This document shows positions 34,999 to 43,468 of a DNA stretch of 64,000 nucleotides, piece by piece; positions within the stretch are counted from its first letter, which is position 1, and each line of letters starts with the position of its first letter. Below the pieces are notes generated by a model. It worked only from the letters and a program-made list of their open reading frames with translations. It was not told where the DNA came from and made no database searches. The DNA lies in assembly GCA_963716095.1 (NCBI GenBank), contig CAVQSV010000018.1:310001-374000 (forward strand), in the 5' to 3' direction. Origin of the DNA: Sva-07 sp963716095. GTDB taxonomy: Bacteria; Actinomycetota; Acidimicrobiia; Acidimicrobiales; Ilumatobacteraceae. Made by a program: the position numbers and the translations under genes.

Positions 34999-36201
34999 AT
35001 GAGCGACGACATCTGGATCCTCGGGATCAACATGACCAAGTTCGGCAAGCACATCGACCGTGACGTGGTCGACCTCGCGTCCGAGGCCGTGATGGCCGCG
35101 CTCGCCGATGGCGGCGTCACCATGGCCGACATGGGCGTGTTCGCGGCCGGCAACCTGATGGGATCGGGTGGCATCGGCCAGCAGATCCAGAAACAGGTCG
35201 GCCAGACCGGCATCCCGGTCTACAACGTGTCGAACGCTTGCGCCACTGGCGCCACGGCGCTTCGCACGGCGATCATGTCGATCAAGGCAGGCGAGAGTGA
35301 CATGGGCCTCGCCGTCGGCGTCGAGAAGCTGGCCGGCGTCGGCCTGCTCGGCGGCGGTGGCAGGGCGAAGCAGGACGGCAACGAATGGGAGCCGCAGGGC
35401 CGCTTCGGTGCGGTCACCTCCACCGACGGCCGTATCGGCACCGACACCATGCCCGGTGTGTTCGCCCAGGTCGGCATGGAATACGGCCACAAGTACGGCG
35501 GCGCCGACTTCGAATTGTTCGCCAAGATCTCCGAGAAGAACCACGCCCACTCGACCCTCAACCCGTTGGCCGCGTACTCGAAGCGGTTCACGCTCGAGGA
35601 GATCATGGGCGACATGATGATCGCCTACCCGAACACCCGCCCGATGTGCTCGGCGAACTGCGACGGCGCAGCCGCGGCAGTGGTCGTCAGCGGCGAGAAG
35701 CTCAGGACGTTGTCGCTCGAGCAGCAGCGTCGCGCGGTCAAGGTGTCGGCGTCGGTGCTCACGTCCGACCCGTGGCAGGAGGCCTGCCAGGTGCTCCCCG
35801 ACGTCAACACCCTCACCAAGAACGCGGCGAAGACCGCCTACGAGCAGGCCGGCGTCGGTCCGGAGGATCTCGATCTCGTCGAGTTGCACGACTGCTTCGC
35901 CACCGCCGAGTTGGTCCACTACGACAACCTCGGCCTGTGCGAGGAGGGCGGCGCTGTCGACTTCTTCAACTCCGGTGCGCCGTGGCGCGACGGGTCACTC
36001 CCGGTGAACGTGTCCGGCGGACTGCAGTCGAAGGGCCACCCGATCTCGGCCACCGGCATCGCCAACATCTGGGAGATCTGCCATCACCTCCGCGGTGAGG
36101 CCGGCGACCGCCAGATCGAGGGCGCCAACGTCGGTCTCGCCCACGTGATCGGGCTCGGTTCGGCCTGTGGCGTCCACATCCTGGAGAAGTCCGCCGCCTG
36201 A
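34999..36201 (+). CDS. Thiolase / SCP2-type lipid-transfer acetyltransferase
   Basis: 400 residues. The nucleophile Cys81 lies in VYNVSNACATGATALRTA, the HDCFATAE motif supplies His, and GGLQSKGHPISATG supplies the second His. Keeping the Cys distinguishes it from Ltp2 aldolases, which lose it, so thiolytic cleavage or condensation is likely. It is coupled to the DUF35 gene upstream. Substrate unknown: fatty acid or steroid side-chain 3-ketoacyl-CoA are the natural candidates. Confidence 0.9.
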   Translation: MSDDIWILGINMTKFGKHIDRDVVDLASEAVMAALADGGVTMADMGVFAAGNLMGSGGIGQQIQKQVGQTGIPVYNVSNACATGATALRTAIMSIKAGESDMGLAVGVEKLAGVGLLGGGGRAKQDGNEWEPQGRFGAVTSTDGRIGTDTMPGVFAQVGMEYGHKYGGADFELFAKISEKNHAHSTLNPLAAYSKRFTLEEIMGDMMIAYPNTRPMCSANCDGAAAAVVVSGEKLRTLSLEQQRRAVKVSASVLTSDPWQEACQVLPDVNTLTKNAAKTAYEQAGVGPEDLDLVELHDCFATAELVHYDNLGLCEEGGAVDFFNSGAPWRDGSLPVNVSGGLQSKGHPISATGIANIWEICHHLRGEAGDRQIEGANVGLAHVIGLGSACGVHILEKSAA

Positions 36202-36210
36202 CGCGAACGG

Positions 36211-36948
36211 TCACGCCTTGAGGGTGAAGCCGCCGTCGACGACGAAGATCTCACCGGTGGTGTACTTGTTGCGGAGCAGCGCGAGCACCGCTTCGGCACA
36301 GTCGTCGGGTGTGGCCGATCGGGGCACGGGCGCGATGCGCGCGACCGCGGCGTGCATGGCATCCCAGTCCTCGGTCCATGGCGTGGCGACCAGGCCGGGC
36401 GCGACAGCGTTGACGCGGATCGGTCCGTAGCTCTTCGCCAGCAGGAGTGTCATCTGGTTGAGCGCTGCCTTGGTCATCGAGTACGCCATCGACGACCCGA
36501 CCGGTCGGACACCGGCGATCGAGGTGATGTTGACGATGTTGGCGTCGTCGGAGTTGCGCAGATGCGGGATCGCCCGCTTGGTGAGCCACCACGTGCCGAA
36601 CACGTTCACGTCGAACGTCTTGCGGAAGATCTCGTCGGTGAGGTCGTCGAGATTCTCGTGAGGGATCGACGTGGTCCAGCCGGCGTTGTTGATCAGGAAG
36701 TCGAGCTGCCCGTAGCGCTCGACGGTGCCGTCGATGAGCCCATGCGCTTCGTCCTGGTCACTGATGTCAGCACGCAGGTAGCACGACTCGCCGGGCAGCG
36801 AGGCGGACACCGCTTCACCGGCCGCGACCGACGACGACGAGTTGACGACCACGGTGGCGCCGAGCGCAGAGAGTCGGCGGGCGGTCTCTTCGCCGATGCC
36901 GCTCGAGGATCCGGTGACGATCGCGACGCGACCTGCGAATTCAGTCAT
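36211..36948 (-). CDS. Short-chain dehydrogenase/reductase
   Basis: 245 residues. VAIVTGSSSGIGEETARRL is the cofactor loop, LINNAG is present, the catalytic Ser lies in VNITSIAGVRPVG, and YxxxK lies in SMAYSMTKAALNQMTLLLAK. VNSSS after the second strand suggests NADP. TACCGT is 6 nt before the ATG (36955-36960). It is convergent with the thiolase gene, 9 nt apart. Probably reduces a 3-ketoacyl or similar substrate. Confidence 0.9.
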   Translation of the reverse strand: MTEFAGRVAIVTGSSSGIGEETARRLSALGATVVVNSSSSVAAGEAVSASLPGESCYLRADISDQDEAHGLIDGTVERYGQLDFLINNAGWTTSIPHENLDDLTDEIFRKTFDVNVFGTWWLTKRAIPHLRNSDDANIVNITSIAGVRPVGSSMAYSMTKAALNQMTLLLAKSYGPIRVNAVAPGLVATPWTEDWDAMHAAVARIAPVPRSATPDDCAEAVLALLRNKYTTGEIFVVDGGFTLKA

Positions 36949-36981
36949 GACCGGACGGTACCCGGTCAGCTGGTGGCGACG

Positions 36982-37446
36982 TCAGGCCGAACGTTCCGAC
37001 GGCGGCACGACCAACACCGGCCGGTCGCAGTGATGCACGACATGATGACTGGTGCTGCCGAGCGCCTGCTCGTCGCCGACGCCACGTGAGCCGACCACGA
37101 CGAACGACGCGTCGAGCGCCGTCCCCATCTTCATCAGCACGTCGGCCGGGCTGCCGTAGACGAGCTCCGCCCGCCAGCGCAGCTCGCGGTCGCCGGCCAG
37201 CGGCGCACACCATTCGAGTCGCAGCAGACGCTCGAGGTCGTCGCGATGGCCCTCCGATGGCACGTGCTGACCGTCGATCACCGTCATGAGTCCGATCGCG
37301 TGGAACACCGCGAGGTCGAGATCGAAACGACGGGCGACCTCGGCCGCCGTGGACAGCGCCCGCTGTGCGTTGCTCGATCCGTCGACGCCGACGATCACCG
37401 GACCGGAGCCGAGGACGCTTCGAGGAGACGTAGTGGTGTCAGCCAT
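36982..37446 (-). CDS. Universal stress protein, single UspA domain
   Basis: 154 residues. VIVGVDGSSNAQRALSTAA at the N-terminus and the ATP-binding loop VVVGSRGVGDEQALGSTSHH (G-x2-G-x9-G-S/T) define an ATP-binding UspA domain. It is the first gene of the stress island and is divergent from a beta-CASP hydrolase with only 25 nt between start codons. Confidence 0.9.
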   Translation of the reverse strand: MADTTTSPRSVLGSGPVIVGVDGSSNAQRALSTAAEVARRFDLDLAVFHAIGLMTVIDGQHVPSEGHRDDLERLLRLEWCAPLAGDRELRWRAELVYGSPADVLMKMGTALDASFVVVGSRGVGDEQALGSTSHHVVHHCDRPVLVVPPSERSA

Positions 37447-37471
37447 CACCAATGATCCTAGAGTCGGGGTT

Positions 37472-38857
37472 GTGACCACCCTGCAATTCCTGGGTGCCAC
37501 CGGCACCGTCACCGGCAGCCGCTTCCTGGTGCGCACGAGCCGGGCGACGGTGCTGATCGACGCCGGACTGTTCCAGGGAGCAAAACGCGATCGGCTCGCC
37601 AACTGGGAGCCCTTCCCGGTCGACCCTGCCACGATCGATGCCGTCGTCGTGACCCACGCCCACATCGATCACAGCGGCTGGCTGCCCGGCCTCGCACGCG
37701 ACGGGTTCACCGGGCCGATCATCGCCACCGCCGCCACCTGCGAGCTGTGCGAGATCCTGCTCCCGGACGCAGCCCACCTGCAGGAGGAGCAGGCGCGTTT
37801 CGCCAACGAACGCAAGTTCAGCAAGCACCATCCGGCGCTGCCGCTCTACACCTCCGACGACGCCGACGCAGCACTCGCCCTCTTGCACGGCGTGGAGTTC
37901 GACGAACCGGTCGAGGTTGCTGATGGGATCATCGCCCGCTTCGTTCCCGCCGGCCACATCCTGGGCTCGGCCAGCGTCCACCTCACGATCACCGACGACG
38001 AACTGGGCGAGGAGACCACGACAACACTGCTCGCGAGCGGCGACCTCGGACGGGGCAGCCATCCGATCCTTCCCGGGCCCGGCACACCACCGGCCAGCCA
38101 GACCGTCCTGATCGAGTCGACCTACGGTGGCTCGATCCACCCCGACGATGCCGAGGAGATCGAAGGCTTTGCACAGGTCATTCGTCGCACGGCCAAGCGC
38201 GGCGGCATCGTGTTGATTCCGGCCTTCGCCGTCGATCGCACCGAGGTGTTGCTCACGGTGCTGCGCGACCTGATGGCAGGCGGTCGCATCCCCGACCTCT
38301 CGGTCTACGTCGACAGCCCGATGGCGTTGCGGGTGCTCGACGTGTACCGATCGCACCTGCTCAGCGCCGGCGACGACGACATCTTCGATCCAGGCGGCGG
38401 GCTGCACGAATGCCCCACCGTCGAAGACTCCAAGTCGCTCAACGAACTCACCGCACCGTCGATCATCATCTCAGCCTCCGGTATGGCCTCGGGCGGGAGG
38501 GTGTTGCATCACCTCGCGCGCCTGCTCCCCGACCACCGCAACAGCGTGGTGCTGTGCGGCTTCCAGGCGGCAGGAACACGCGGACGCGCCCTGGCCGACG
38601 GTGCCCGCAGCATCAAGATGCTCGGTCGATACGTCCCGGTACGCGCCGAGATCTCGATGCTGCAGTCGCTGTCGGTGCACGCCGACGCCGACGAGTTGCA
38701 CGGCTGGATCAGTGCGCTCCCGGAGCAGCCCGACACCGTGTTCGTCGTCCACGGCGAACCCGATGCAAGCGCAGCACTGGCGTCGCAGCTCGTCGACGAC
38801 GACATCAACGCCGTCGTGCCCACCCAGTTCGAATTGGTTCGGCTGGTGGCCCCATGA
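37472..38857 (+). CDS. MBL-fold beta-CASP metallo-hydrolase (RNA-processing type)
   Basis: 461 residues. The metal site is VVVTHAHIDHSGWLPGL and LLASGDLGRGSHPIL, the beta-CASP segment carries IPAFAVDRTEVLL, SPSIIISASGMASGG and FQAAGTRGRAL, and the RMMBL end is LSVHADADELHGWI. This is the CPSF73-like architecture found in bacterial nucleases and in conserved proteins linked with stress clusters. TAGAGT lies 7 nt before GTG 37472. The next gene's box overlaps its stop codon. Confidence 0.9.
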   Translation: MTTLQFLGATGTVTGSRFLVRTSRATVLIDAGLFQGAKRDRLANWEPFPVDPATIDAVVVTHAHIDHSGWLPGLARDGFTGPIIATAATCELCEILLPDAAHLQEEQARFANERKFSKHHPALPLYTSDDADAALALLHGVEFDEPVEVADGIIARFVPAGHILGSASVHLTITDDELGEETTTTLLASGDLGRGSHPILPGPGTPPASQTVLIESTYGGSIHPDDAEEIEGFAQVIRRTAKRGGIVLIPAFAVDRTEVLLTVLRDLMAGGRIPDLSVYVDSPMALRVLDVYRSHLLSAGDDDIFDPGGGLHECPTVEDSKSLNELTAPSIIISASGMASGGRVLHHLARLLPDHRNSVVLCGFQAAGTRGRALADGARSIKMLGRYVPVRAEISMLQSLSVHADADELHGWISALPEQPDTVFVVHGEPDASAALASQLVDDDINAVVPTQFELVRLVAP

Positions 38858-38868
38858 CGAAGGGCCCT
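38854..38868 (+). promoter_or_regulatory. Candidate DosR-like box 1
   Basis: ATGACGAAGGGCCCT lies 34 nt before the PNPOx-like gene at 38903 and fits the shared TGACNWWNGGCCC pattern. The possible -10 TTGAAT (38891-38896) follows, 6 nt before the ATG. Confidence 0.45.
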
Positions 38869-38902
38869 GCACGACATCGACTCGTTCGTGTTGAATAGGC
38901 AC

Positions 38903-39439
38903 ATGGACGAACGCCAGCAAGCCACCGAGATCCTCAGCGAGTCCGAGTGCTGGGAACTGCTCGACCATGCCGCCGTCGGCCGTCTCGCCGTCGACATCGC
39001 CGGTCAGCCCGACATCTTCCCGATCAACTTCGTCGTCGACAAGAGCGGCATCGTGTTCCGCAGCGCAGCAGGCACCAAACTGGCCGGAGCGGTACTCAAC
39101 CGAATCGTCGCCTTCGAGATCGATGGCTACGAGCCGGCCGACCGGACCGCATGGAGCGTGGTCGTCAAGGGCGAAGCGCGACAGATCGAGCGGATGCAGG
39201 AGATGTTCGAGGCCGAGGACCTCCCGTTGTTCCCCTGGCTGGCGTGGGACAAGCCGAACTTCGTTCGCATCGAACCGGCGGTGGTCACCGGCCGGCGCTA
39301 CCACATCGTCGACGACGCCCGCCCCGACAGCTCGATCGGCTGGATCGGCACCGATGACGCCGGCGACGGCTCGCTCGCCGCCACGCCGGCCCCCGACGCC
39401 CCCTTCCACCCGGGTGAGCCCAAGCTCCACCCAGACTGA
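38903..39439 (+). CDS. Pyridoxamine 5'-phosphate oxidase-like FMN-binding protein
   Basis: 178 residues. LSESECWELLDHAAVGRLAV, then IFPINFVVDKSGIVFRSAAG and TKLAGAVLNRIVAFEIDG, form the PNPOx-like split barrel of the small flavin/F420-binding class that occurs in mycobacterial dormancy genes. WSVVVKGEARQIE is the dimer strand. The C-terminal 35 residues are low-complexity. A second copy lies at 40434. Substrate unknown. Confidence 0.85.
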   Translation: MDERQQATEILSESECWELLDHAAVGRLAVDIAGQPDIFPINFVVDKSGIVFRSAAGTKLAGAVLNRIVAFEIDGYEPADRTAWSVVVKGEARQIERMQEMFEAEDLPLFPWLAWDKPNFVRIEPAVVTGRRYHIVDDARPDSSIGWIGTDDAGDGSLAATPAPDAPFHPGEPKLHPD

Positions 39440-39445
39440 AACGGC

Positions 39446-40294
39446 TCAGCGGCTGGGGACCACCACCAGCGGCAGTGCCGAGTCGTGCAGCAGCCACGTG
39501 CTCACCGAGCCAAGCAATCCCGCTGCGATCAGCCCTCGGCCGCGGGTGCCGACCACGACCAGGTCGGCGTGCTCCTGGGCCTCGGCAAGCGCCTGACGGG
39601 GGCCTGCCATCACGATCGACCGCTGGGCTCGCCCGTCGGGATCGATGACATCGAGTGCCTCGGTGATCCGTCGTTCCTCGGCGTCGATCTCGTTGCCGAA
39701 GTGCTCGCGGGTGGCGGCTTCGTCGACCCATGGCGCCACCTCGATCGCCGCGACGACCCGCACTGACGCGCGGTCACCAGCGAAGTCGAGCGCCCAGCGA
39801 ACGGCATCGGCACCGTGGTCGCTGCCATCGAAGCCGACCACGATCGAGCTGGTCGTGGTGGCGGCCGAGTCGTTCGGCACGACCGCGACCGGTGCATGCG
39901 AGTGGGTGACGCAGTACTGGCTCACCGAGCCCACCAGGTGGTGACGGAGTTCGCCACTCCCGGTTCGCCCGATCACCAGCAGGTCGGCGTCGACCGACGC
40001 GTCGACCAGCACGTGCTGGGCCTGACCTTCGAGCACCAACGAACGCACATCGACCCCCGCTCCCGCCACCGATTCGATTGCGACGTCGACGTCGTGTCCT
40101 GTGGTGGCGGCCAAGCCGATCTCGTCGACGCCGAACCCGCGCTTGGCGGTGAAGGCCGCCATCAGCGCCGGCACGTGGAACGCGCCGAGGGCGGTGACGT
40201 CGGCACCGCGATCGGCGCCATGGCCCGCGGCCCAACGCAACGCGTCGAGCGCAGCTTGCGATCCATCGATTCCAACGATCCAACGAGCTGTCAT
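39446..40294 (-). CDS. Universal stress protein, tandem UspA domains
   Basis: 282 residues. Domain 1 opens WIVGIDGSQAALDALRWAAG and ends with VIGRTGSGELRHHLVGSVSQ. Domain 2 opens IVVGFDGSDHGADAVRWALD and ends VVGTRGRGLIAAGLLGSVST. Both nucleotide loops look intact. Its promoter (GATACT 6 nt before the ATG) faces that of the PNPOx-like gene at 40434 across 139 nt which hold a DosR-like box and a second related site, GGACCCTTGGC, at 40326-40336 on the minus strand. Confidence 0.92.
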   Translation of the reverse strand: MTARWIVGIDGSQAALDALRWAAGHGADRGADVTALGAFHVPALMAAFTAKRGFGVDEIGLAATTGHDVDVAIESVAGAGVDVRSLVLEGQAQHVLVDASVDADLLVIGRTGSGELRHHLVGSVSQYCVTHSHAPVAVVPNDSAATTTSSIVVGFDGSDHGADAVRWALDFAGDRASVRVVAAIEVAPWVDEAATREHFGNEIDAEERRITEALDVIDPDGRAQRSIVMAGPRQALAEAQEHADLVVVGTRGRGLIAAGLLGSVSTWLLHDSALPLVVVPSR

Positions 40295-40372
40295 GTCTCG
40301 AGTATCGCCCGGGGACCCCGACGTCGCCAAGGGTCCGACGCCTCCAACGCGTCGCGCAGTCGAACAGCTGCG

Positions 40373-40386
40373 GTGACATTGGGCCC
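40373..40386 (+). promoter_or_regulatory. Candidate DosR-like box 2
   Basis: GTGACATTGGGCCC, 47 nt before the GTG at 40434, between divergent USP and PNPOx-like genes. Same pattern as the boxes at 44497 and 44554. Confidence 0.5.
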
Positions 40387-40433
40387 TTGCCTCGAACCAC
40401 CGCGTGGGCGACGATCGACATGGAGGGACCGCT

Positions 40434-40871
40434 GTGGGCTACGAACCGCTCGAGGAGTTGTCGGAATCGGAGTGCTGGGCGCTGCTGCGCACGGCCGACG
40501 TCGGTCGGCTCGCCACGCCGAACGCACACGGCGGCGTCGACGTGTTTCCCGTGAACCACGTGGTCGATCAGGGCTCGATCGTGTTCCGCACGGCGCTTGG
40601 CACCAAGCTGGCCAGCGCAGTCGACGCCACGGAGGTCGCCTTCGAGGCCGACAACGCGGCACTCAGCCTCGACCAGCAGGCCAGCCGGGGCGACGACCCG
40701 TGGAGTGTCGTGATCCATGGCACGGCGGAGCTGATCACCCGCCAGACCGATCTCTTCGAGAGTTTCGAACTGTCGGTCCGCCCGTGGCACGTGTCCGACA
40801 AGCCCTACTTCGTCCGACTCGTACCCACCGACGTGTCGGGACGACGATTTCGTCTGGGCCCCACGACGTAA
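40434..40871 (+). CDS. Pyridoxamine 5'-phosphate oxidase-like FMN-binding protein
   Basis: 145 residues and a clear paralogue of the protein at 38903 (LSESECWALLRTADVGRLAT, VFPVNHVVDQGSIVFRTALG, TKLASAVDATEVAFEAD). GAGGGACC precedes the GTG at 40434, which is preferred over GTG 40404. It is followed 33 nt later by a USP gene in the same operon and probably shares its control by the DosR-like box. Confidence 0.87.
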   Translation: MGYEPLEELSESECWALLRTADVGRLATPNAHGGVDVFPVNHVVDQGSIVFRTALGTKLASAVDATEVAFEADNAALSLDQQASRGDDPWSVVIHGTAELITRQTDLFESFELSVRPWHVSDKPYFVRLVPTDVSGRRFRLGPTT

Positions 40872-40904
40872 CCGCTCATTCGCCACCGACTGCAAGGAGA
40901 CACC

Positions 40905-41714
40905 ATGGTTCAGCACCTGATCGTTCCCGTCGACGGATCCGACGCATCGTGGCGTGCCGTCGACGTCGCCGTTGCGCTCGCGCAGCGCAGCGATGCGACG
41001 ATCGATGTGATCGAGGTCGTGTTCGACCAACACGACATCCCTGAAACCGAAGCACACCTGAGCGAACGGCTCGGTCAGCACGACACCGCAGACGTGCCGG
41101 TCACGACCCACGTACGTGTCGCCGCGGAGAGCGTCGCTCAGGTGCTCGGCAACGAAGTCGAACAGCATCCCGAGGTCACCGTGGTCTTGGCCTCCCATGG
41201 ACGAGGCCGCTCGGCGGCGCTGCTGGGCAGTGTCACAGAGGAACTGCTCGAACGGATCTTCGGGCCGGTCCTCGTGGTCGGCCCGCACGTGACCACCAGC
41301 GGGTTCGACGGCCCGATCCTCGTCACCGTCGACGGATCCGATGCGTCCGAGTCCGTCCTCCCGCTGGCAGCGGCGTGGGGCATCGAGTTGGGAATCGAAC
41401 CTTGGATCATCGAGGTCGCCGAACCGGGCACCCACGGCTCGGCCGACGTCAGCGAGTCGGCCTACCCGGCCCGGCTCGCCCGGACGTTGACACGCGACTC
41501 GGGCCATCCAGTGCAGTTCGAGGTGCTCCACGGCGAACACGTCCACGACGAGGTCGCCGACTTTGCACGGTCGCTCAACGTTTCGCTGATCGTGGCGAGT
41601 ACACGTGGCCGAACCGGCATGTCGCGGTTCGTGATCGGCAGCACCGCAGCAGCCATCGTGCGCCACGCCCCCTGCCCAGTGTTGTTGGTTCGCCCGCCCC
41701 ACGTCCATCACTGA
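40905..41714 (+). CDS. Universal stress protein, tandem UspA domains
   Basis: 269 residues. Domain 1: LIVPVDGSDASWRAVDVAVA and VVLASHGRGRSAALLGSVTE. Domain 2: ILVTVDGSDASESVLPLAAA and IVASTRGRTGMSRFVIGSTA. An AAGGAGA ribosome-binding site precedes the ATG. It is in one unit with the PNPOx-like gene upstream and the kinase gene 37 nt downstream. Confidence 0.92.
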   Translation: MVQHLIVPVDGSDASWRAVDVAVALAQRSDATIDVIEVVFDQHDIPETEAHLSERLGQHDTADVPVTTHVRVAAESVAQVLGNEVEQHPEVTVVLASHGRGRSAALLGSVTEELLERIFGPVLVVGPHVTTSGFDGPILVTVDGSDASESVLPLAAAWGIELGIEPWIIEVAEPGTHGSADVSESAYPARLARTLTRDSGHPVQFEVLHGEHVHDEVADFARSLNVSLIVASTRGRTGMSRFVIGSTAAAIVRHAPCPVLLVRPPHVHH

Positions 41715-41751
41715 GTTTGTCGCTGAGTTCGACCAATAGCATGGGTGCGAC

Positions 41752-42726
41752 ATGAACCGCACCGAGCTCGCAGGAGCACTGTTCGACTCCTGCCCCGACG
41801 GCGTGCTGCTCGTCGACGCCGACGGCATCATCCGTCTTGCCAACCCCATCGCCGGAGCAATGTTCGGCATCACCGACGACCACTTGGTCGATTCGTCGAT
41901 CGACGAACTCGTTCCACCCGAGTTCCGCCCCGCCCATCCGCAACGACGGGCGAACTACACGGCGCACCCGACCACGCGCCCGATGGGAACCGGGCTCGAG
42001 TTGTTCGCCCAGCACACCTCCGGCGTGATGTTCCCGGTCGAGATCAGTCTCAGCCCGTGCACCATCGATGACGTGGACTACACGGTGGCCACCATCCGAG
42101 ATGTCAGCGACCGCCAGGAGTCCGCTGCGCAGATGGCGATGCTGCAAGATCGCGAGCGCATCGCCCGCGACCTCCACGACATGGTGATCCAACGGCTGTT
42201 CGCAGCCGGCATGAATCTCCAAGCCGTCCAGGCAACCGCACAACCGCCGATGGTCGCCGACCGGATTGCAGCAACCATCAACGAACTCGACGACACGATC
42301 CACGAGCTCCGAGCGGCGATCTTCCAACTCGGTCAACACAACGAACGTCGAACGCTGTCGGCCCAGATCACCGAGTTGGTCCACGAGCGTGCTCGCCATC
42401 TCGGATTCGACCCGAGACTGCGTCTCATCGGCGACATCGACACCCTGCCCGACTTCCTCGCAGACCAGTTGGTGGCGACCACCACCGAGGGGCTGTCGAA
42501 CGTCGTGCGTCACGCCAACGCCAACGCCGCCGAGATCCACATCGAGCGCATCGACAACACGGTCTCGCTGCGCATCAGCGACGACGGCGTCGGCCTCCCG
42601 AACGAGCCGAAACGATCCGGCGGGCTGTCGAACATGATGTGGCGGGCCGCCGAGCTCGGAGGGACGTGCACGGTGAGTCCCAACGAACCCAAGGGGACTC
42701 GATTGATCTGGAACGTTCCGGTCTGA
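41752..42726 (+). CDS. PAS-domain sensor histidine kinase of the DevS/DosT (HisKA_3) type
   Basis: 324 residues, soluble. Residues about 5-115 are a PAS domain (LFDSCPDGVLLVDADGIIRL, then TVATIRDVSDRQ). The dimerisation/phosphoacceptor motif LQDRERIARDLHDMVIQRLF with H142 is nearly the one in mycobacterial DosS/DosT. The HATPase_c domain has TTEGLSNVVRHANANAAEIH and ISDDGVGLP, then GGLSNMMWRA. DosS/DosT sense oxygen by GAF-bound haem. No GAF domain is present here, so the signal must be read by the PAS domain, whose cofactor cannot be told. It converges on the regulator gene with 16 nt between stops. Confidence 0.92.
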   Translation: MNRTELAGALFDSCPDGVLLVDADGIIRLANPIAGAMFGITDDHLVDSSIDELVPPEFRPAHPQRRANYTAHPTTRPMGTGLELFAQHTSGVMFPVEISLSPCTIDDVDYTVATIRDVSDRQESAAQMAMLQDRERIARDLHDMVIQRLFAAGMNLQAVQATAQPPMVADRIAATINELDDTIHELRAAIFQLGQHNERRTLSAQITELVHERARHLGFDPRLRLIGDIDTLPDFLADQLVATTTEGLSNVVRHANANAAEIHIERIDNTVSLRISDDGVGLPNEPKRSGGLSNMMWRAAELGGTCTVSPNEPKGTRLIWNVPV

Positions 42727-42742
42727 GACCGCTCGACTCGAC

Positions 42743-43387
42743 CTACATCTCGTTGCGGTGACGTTCGACCAGCCGCGCGGCGAGCGCTGCGGCTTCCGTT
42801 CGGCGTGACATACCGAGCTTGGCCAGGAGATTCGACACGTAGTTCTTGACCGTCTTCTCCGCGAGGTACATCTCCTGGGCGATCTGGCGGTTGGTGTAGC
42901 CCTCACCGATCAAGTCGAAGATGCGGCGCTCCTGTGCGGTCAGGTCCTCGAGTCGACCTTCCTCACTCTCGCGGAGGCGTCGACCCGCCAGTCGGACCTC
43001 GGCATCATCGAGGTAGCGGCGACCGTCGGCAACCCCACGAATCGTGTCGACCAACTCGTTGCTGCGGATCTGCTTGAGCACGAACCCAGCCGCTCCGGCA
43101 AGGCCCGCATCGACGAGGGCTCGGTCGCTGTCGAACGACGTGAGGATCAACACATGAAGATCGGGAAACTCCGTGGTGAGCTGACGGCACACATCGATGC
43201 CGTTGTGCTCGCCGCCGAGGCGTACGTCGAGTACCGCGACGTCGGGCGACAGCGCCCGGATGCCTTCGATCGCTTCGTCGGCGGTGCCGGCCTCGCCGAC
43301 CACCTCGAGATCGCCCTCGGCGCCGAGCGCCGCAGCGATCCCGCGGCGTACGACTTCGTGGTCATCGAGCAGGAAGACGCGGATCAT
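42743..43387 (-). CDS. DosR/DevR-like NarL-family response regulator
   Basis: 214 residues. Receiver domain with D8/D9, phosphoacceptor D54 in DVAVLDVRLGG and K105. The LuxR-type HTH reads LTAQERRIFDLIGEGYTNRQ and AEKTVKNYVSNLLAKLGMSR. Against my memory of M. tuberculosis DosR the identity is striking along the whole length, and the DNA-contact residues K179, K182 and N183 of DosR have counterparts at K178, K181 and N182. It likely controls the surrounding stress genes. Start ATG 43387 is favoured as DosR begins at the same point; an upstream ATG at 43405 is possible. It follows a USP gene in the same operon. Confidence 0.93.
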   Translation of the reverse strand: MIRVFLLDDHEVVRRGIAAALGAEGDLEVVGEAGTADEAIEGIRALSPDVAVLDVRLGGEHNGIDVCRQLTTEFPDLHVLILTSFDSDRALVDAGLAGAAGFVLKQIRSNELVDTIRGVADGRRYLDDAEVRLAGRRLRESEEGRLEDLTAQERRIFDLIGEGYTNRQIAQEMYLAEKTVKNYVSNLLAKLGMSRRTEAAALAARLVERHRNEM

Positions 43388-43468
43388 GGCGCCATTGTCG
43401 CTCATCGCGGGCGGAGCGGGTGCACTGTCCCGACGATGACCGCAGAGCTGGACGACGAATGTGCCTCG

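Noticed and set aside
34999..36201. Steroid retro-aldolase Ltp2
   Set aside because: The thiolase Cys (residue 81) and both His motifs are kept, whereas Ltp2-type aldolases lack that Cys.
41752..42726. Haem-GAF oxygen sensor like DosS
   Set aside because: No GAF domain or haem-ligand region is present; only a PAS domain precedes the kinase core.
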